64,000 nucleotides of DNA, from NCBI RefSeq assembly GCF_023155805.1, contig NZ_JAKNUW010000001.1:1-64000 (forward strand). Direction: 5' to 3'. This document shows, piece by piece, positions 62,251-64,000 of this stretch (position 1 is the first letter of the stretch; each line of letters begins with the position of its first letter). The notes under the pieces are model-generated. The model did not search any database and was not told the DNA's origin. It worked only from the letters and a program-made list of their open reading frames with translations. A program made the position numbers and the translations under genes. Source of the stretch: Micrococcus lacusdianchii. Lineage in GTDB: Bacteria; Actinomycetota; Actinomycetes; Actinomycetales; Micrococcaceae.

Positions 62251-62256
62251 ATCCTA
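62251..62256 (-). promoter_or_regulatory. -10 element of leaderless tsnR-like gene
   Basis: TAGGAT on the minus strand lies 6 nt before the ATG at 62244. Confidence 0.5.
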
Positions 62257-62275
62257 GGTCTCCCCCACCCCCGCC

Positions 62276-62346
62276 GAATCGACTGCACTTCTGACCCTTC
62301 TCAGGCCGGACGAGGCTCTCAGAAGGGTCAGAAGTGCAGGGAATTC
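62276..62346. repeat. palindromic element, left flank of the zinc-ribbon gene
   Basis: The 19-bp perfect arms 62283-62301 (CTGCACTTCTGACCCTTCT) and 62321-62339 extend with GAAT/ATTC at the outer ends. A second diverged copy lies at 62646-62710. Confidence 0.85.
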
Positions 62347-62399
62347 GCAGGTGGGCGGGTGGGCGGACCGGTCGGCGGCGTCGGACGGCCGCTGCGGCG

Positions 62400-62594
62400 T
62401 CAGCGCCCGAACAGCCGGGACAGGAAGCCGCCGCGGGGCTCCGCGGCGCCGGCGCCGGCCGCGTGCTCGGCGGGGCCGTGGCGGCCGTCGCACCACTGAC
62501 CGGCGGGCACGTCGGCCTTCACGGAGGCCACGTGCTGGCCGCAGCCGGCCCAGGTGGTCTTGCCGCAGACGTCGCAGGTCACTGCACGACACAT
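62400..62594 (-). CDS. small zinc-ribbon-like protein
   Basis: The 64-residue protein begins MCRAVTCDVCGKTTWAGCGQ. This is the conserved CxxCGKxTWxGCGxH motif of a widespread small protein of unknown function. The four Cys plus His could bind zinc. A later CDG and the basic end FLSRLFGR follow. The ATG has a GAGAGGG ribosome site. The gene is bracketed by two related palindromic elements. Confidence 0.7.
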   Translation of the reverse strand: MCRAVTCDVCGKTTWAGCGQHVASVKADVPAGQWCDGRHGPAEHAAGAGAAEPRGGFLSRLFGR

Positions 62595-62645
62595 GATGAG
62601 GGCCCTCTCGGTAGGGGATGGGGAGGGAATCGCCCCCTCCCTGGA

Positions 62646-62710
62646 TCCACTGCACTCGTGACCCTTCTGGGGCCGGATTCCGCCCTCAGAAGGGTCAGAA
62701 CCGCAGTGGA
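62646..62710. repeat. palindromic element, right flank of the zinc-ribbon gene
   Basis: The 24-bp arms 62646-62669 and 62687-62710 differ at four positions and share the GACCCTTCT / AGAAGGGTC core with 62276-62346. Confidence 0.85.
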
Positions 62711-62750
62711 TTCGCGGGGGGCGGGGGCGGGGGGGGTGGGACGGGGCGGG

Positions 62751-63029
62751 TCAGGCGAGGGACAGGAAGAGCTTCTCGAGCTCGGCCACGGTCAGCTGCT
62801 CCTCGCCCTCGGCCGCCTCGGCCGGGTCCGCCAGGCAGTGCTGCATGGCGGAGGAGACGATCGCGAAGCCGGCGCGGTCCAGCGCGGTGGACACGGCGGA
62901 GAGCTGGGTGACCACGTCCTTGCAGCGGCCCTCGCCCTCGACCTCGCGGATGACGGCGTCCAGCTGGCCGCGGGCCCGCTTGAGGCGGTTGACGATCTTG
63001 CGCTGGGTCTCGGCGTCGGCGGTGCGCAC
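62751..63029 (-). CDS. CstR-like CsoR-family regulator
   Basis: The 92-residue, all-helical protein of the CsoR/RcnR superfamily has Cys in GEGRCKDVVTQL near residue 36 and in SSAMQHCLAD near residue 65. The Cu(I)-binding His four residues before the second Cys is Ala here, so this matches CstR-type persulfide sensors and not CsoR. GTG 63029 has an AGGAGG ribosome site. It adjoins a TauE/SafE exporter, the same pairing as in the Staphylococcus aureus cst locus. Confidence 0.75.
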   Translation of the reverse strand: MRTADAETQRKIVNRLKRARGQLDAVIREVEGEGRCKDVVTQLSAVSTALDRAGFAIVSSAMQHCLADPAEAAEGEEQLTVAELEKLFLSLA

Positions 63030-63063
63030 GGCGGCCTCCTTCTGACGGGGATGGGAAGGGAAA

Positions 63064-63081
63064 TCATATCCCCGGGGGTAT
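63064..63081 (-). promoter_or_regulatory. CsoR/CstR-type operator and -10
   Basis: ATATCCCCGGGGGTAT (63066-63081) is a palindrome with one mismatched pair. The -10 TATGAT lies at 63064-63069 on the minus strand. The layout mirrors the copper operon site at 25577-25597, reversed in orientation. Confidence 0.7.
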
Positions 63082-63100
63082 CCGGAGGCGTCGCCGGAGG

Positions 63101-63886
63101 TCACACGAGGAGACCGATGAGCTCCTGGACGAGGATCACCACGCCCATGGCCAGCACGAACCAGCCGAAGCCCTTCTTGAGCGCCTTCTCCGGGACCCGC
63201 TTCACGAGCGGGACGCCGATCAGCGCACCGACCAGGGCCACACCGGTGACCCACAGCAGCAGGTCCCACGGCAGCGTCACGCTGGTCAGGTAGCCGCCGA
63301 GGCCCGCGAAGGACTTCATGGCGATCACCAGCAGGGACGTGCCCACCGCGGCGGACATCGGCAGGCCGCCGAGCAGGACCAGCGCAGGGACCACGAGGAA
63401 CCCGCCGCCGGCGCCGACGATGCCCGTGACGAAGCCGACGACGACGCCCTCCAGCAGGATCTTCCCGAGCGGGTGGCGGCGGGGCACGGCGTCAGCCGAG
63501 GCCTCCACTGAGGGGGCGGCCGCCGGCTGCTTCTTCTTGGGCCGGATCATGGCCCACGCCGTGAAGAGCATCATCACCGCGAAGGCGATCAGCAGCAGGG
63601 TCCCCGGCAGGAAGCCGCCGACGACGCCGCCCAGGAGGGCACCCACCATCGAGGCCGCGCCGAAGATCAGGCCGGTGCGCCACCGGACGGTGCCGTGCCG
63701 CGAGCGCAGCAGCACCGAGACCAGCGAGGTCACACCCACCACGAACAGGGAGCCCGCGATGGCCTGCTTCGGCTCGAGGCCGGCCACGTACGTCAGCAGC
63801 GGCACCATGAGGATCGATCCGCCGCCACCCATGAGGCCGAGCAGCAGGCCGACCACGAGGGCCAGTGCGAGGACGATCCACATCAC
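63101..63886 (-). CDS. TauE/SafE sulfite/sulfonate exporter
   Basis: The 261-residue protein has eight helices in two related halves, each with a GxGGxxxxxP start: LGLMGGGGSILMVPLLTYVA in the first and GIVGAGGGFLVVPALVLLGG in the second. A cytoplasmic loop carries KKKQPAAAPSVEASADAVPR. TauE/SafE proteins export sulfite, sulfoacetate or similar. The start is GTG 63886 or ATG 63883, directly after the upstream partial gene. It is likely controlled by the CstR-like regulator downstream. Confidence 0.8.
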   Translation of the reverse strand: MMWIVLALALVVGLLLGLMGGGGSILMVPLLTYVAGLEPKQAIAGSLFVVGVTSLVSVLLRSRHGTVRWRTGLIFGAASMVGALLGGVVGGFLPGTLLLIAFAVMMLFTAWAMIRPKKKQPAAAPSVEASADAVPRRHPLGKILLEGVVVGFVTGIVGAGGGFLVVPALVLLGGLPMSAAVGTSLLVIAMKSFAGLGGYLTSVTLPWDLLLWVTGVALVGALIGVPLVKRVPEKALKKGFGWFVLAMGVVILVQELIGLLV

Positions 63887-63889
63887 GGG

Positions 63890-64000
63890 TCAGCTCCGCT
63901 TCCCCGCGCCGGCGGGGATGCGGCCGATCACGTCGCCCGCGGAGCGCTCCCGCGCGGGGCGGTTCCACGGCATCTTGGCCAGCACGGACGCCATGGCGCA
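63890..64000 (-). CDS. C-terminal end of an unidentified protein, cut by the window
   Basis: The minus-strand frame is open from the right edge to TGA at 63890-63892 and encodes at least 36 residues ending RIPAGAGKRS, with WNRPARERSAGDVIG before. Three bases separate it from the TauE gene, so it probably belongs to the same operon. Too short to identify. Confidence 0.45.
   Translation of the reverse strand, partial: CAMASVLAKMPWNRPARERSAGDVIGRIPAGAGKRS

Overview
The window reads as one chromosomal segment of a high-GC actinobacterium, most probably Micrococcus luteus or a close relative. The basis is the extreme GC content, the very high coding density with 1-4 nt gene overlaps, and a complete C50 carotenoid (sarcinaxanthin-type) operon. 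Species assignment is an inference from gene content; no rRNA or tRNA gene was seen.

Layout. 1-0.6 kb: C-terminal remnant of an IS5-type transposase running into aztD, a zinc-chaperone gene that has lost a usable start for its lipoprotein signal. 1.9-9.4 kb: membrane proteins, a 1-kb two-gene cassette between 65-bp direct repeats, a SWIM-SNF2 helicase, and an NmrA/DUF2867 oxidoreductase. 9.4-18.1 kb: a ten-gene, translationally coupled operon marR-crtE-crtB-crtI-[cyclase pair 1]-crtEb-[cyclase pair 2]-DUF2238-crtX, with idi divergent from marR. 18.2-25.6 kb: thioredoxin, aroQ, a stress flavoprotein, an aldo/keto reductase, rlmN, a DUF2236 protein, menF and an arsenate reductase-like phosphatase. 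25.6-28.7 kb: copper operon csoR-copZ-copA. 28.7-36.7 kb: small enzymes, then alcohol and aldehyde dehydrogenases with their GAF regulator and DUF779 partner, under two Crp/GlxR-type boxes. 36.8-40.7 kb: MerR-SulP pair and a ThDP enzyme. 40.9-44.5 kb: a secreted I36-type inhibitor with an FtsX-type ABC transporter. 44.8-52 kb: CGNR protein, lactate dehydrogenase, MATE efflux pump, CPBP protease and a secreted phosphoesterase-like protein. 52-56 kb: a second export locus (permease, ATPase, peptidoglycan-binding adaptor, lipoprotein) headed by a small secreted peptide gene broken by an in-frame TAG. 56.1-60.5 kb: a heterodimeric ABC exporter. 60.7-64 kb: a TsnR-like 23S rRNA methyltransferase, a small zinc-ribbon protein, and a CstR-like regulator with a TauE/SafE exporter.

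Systems. The crt operon plus idi converts isoprenoid precursors to a cyclised, probably glycosylated C50 pigment. Two separate heterodimeric cyclases in one operon is unusual. Two CsoR-superfamily regulators sit next to matching targets: Cu(I) efflux (C-H-C ligands) and sulfur-anion export (histidine missing). Two ABC/FtsX loci are each headed by a small secreted peptide.

Sequence-level themes. Many genes carry a TANNNT or CACAAT hexamer exactly 6-7 nt before the start codon, the signature of leaderless transcripts. A family of palindromic elements with a core like CTTTCGTTCGGGAAACGG recurs between genes, flanks the 1-kb cassette, and has inserted in frame inside copA.
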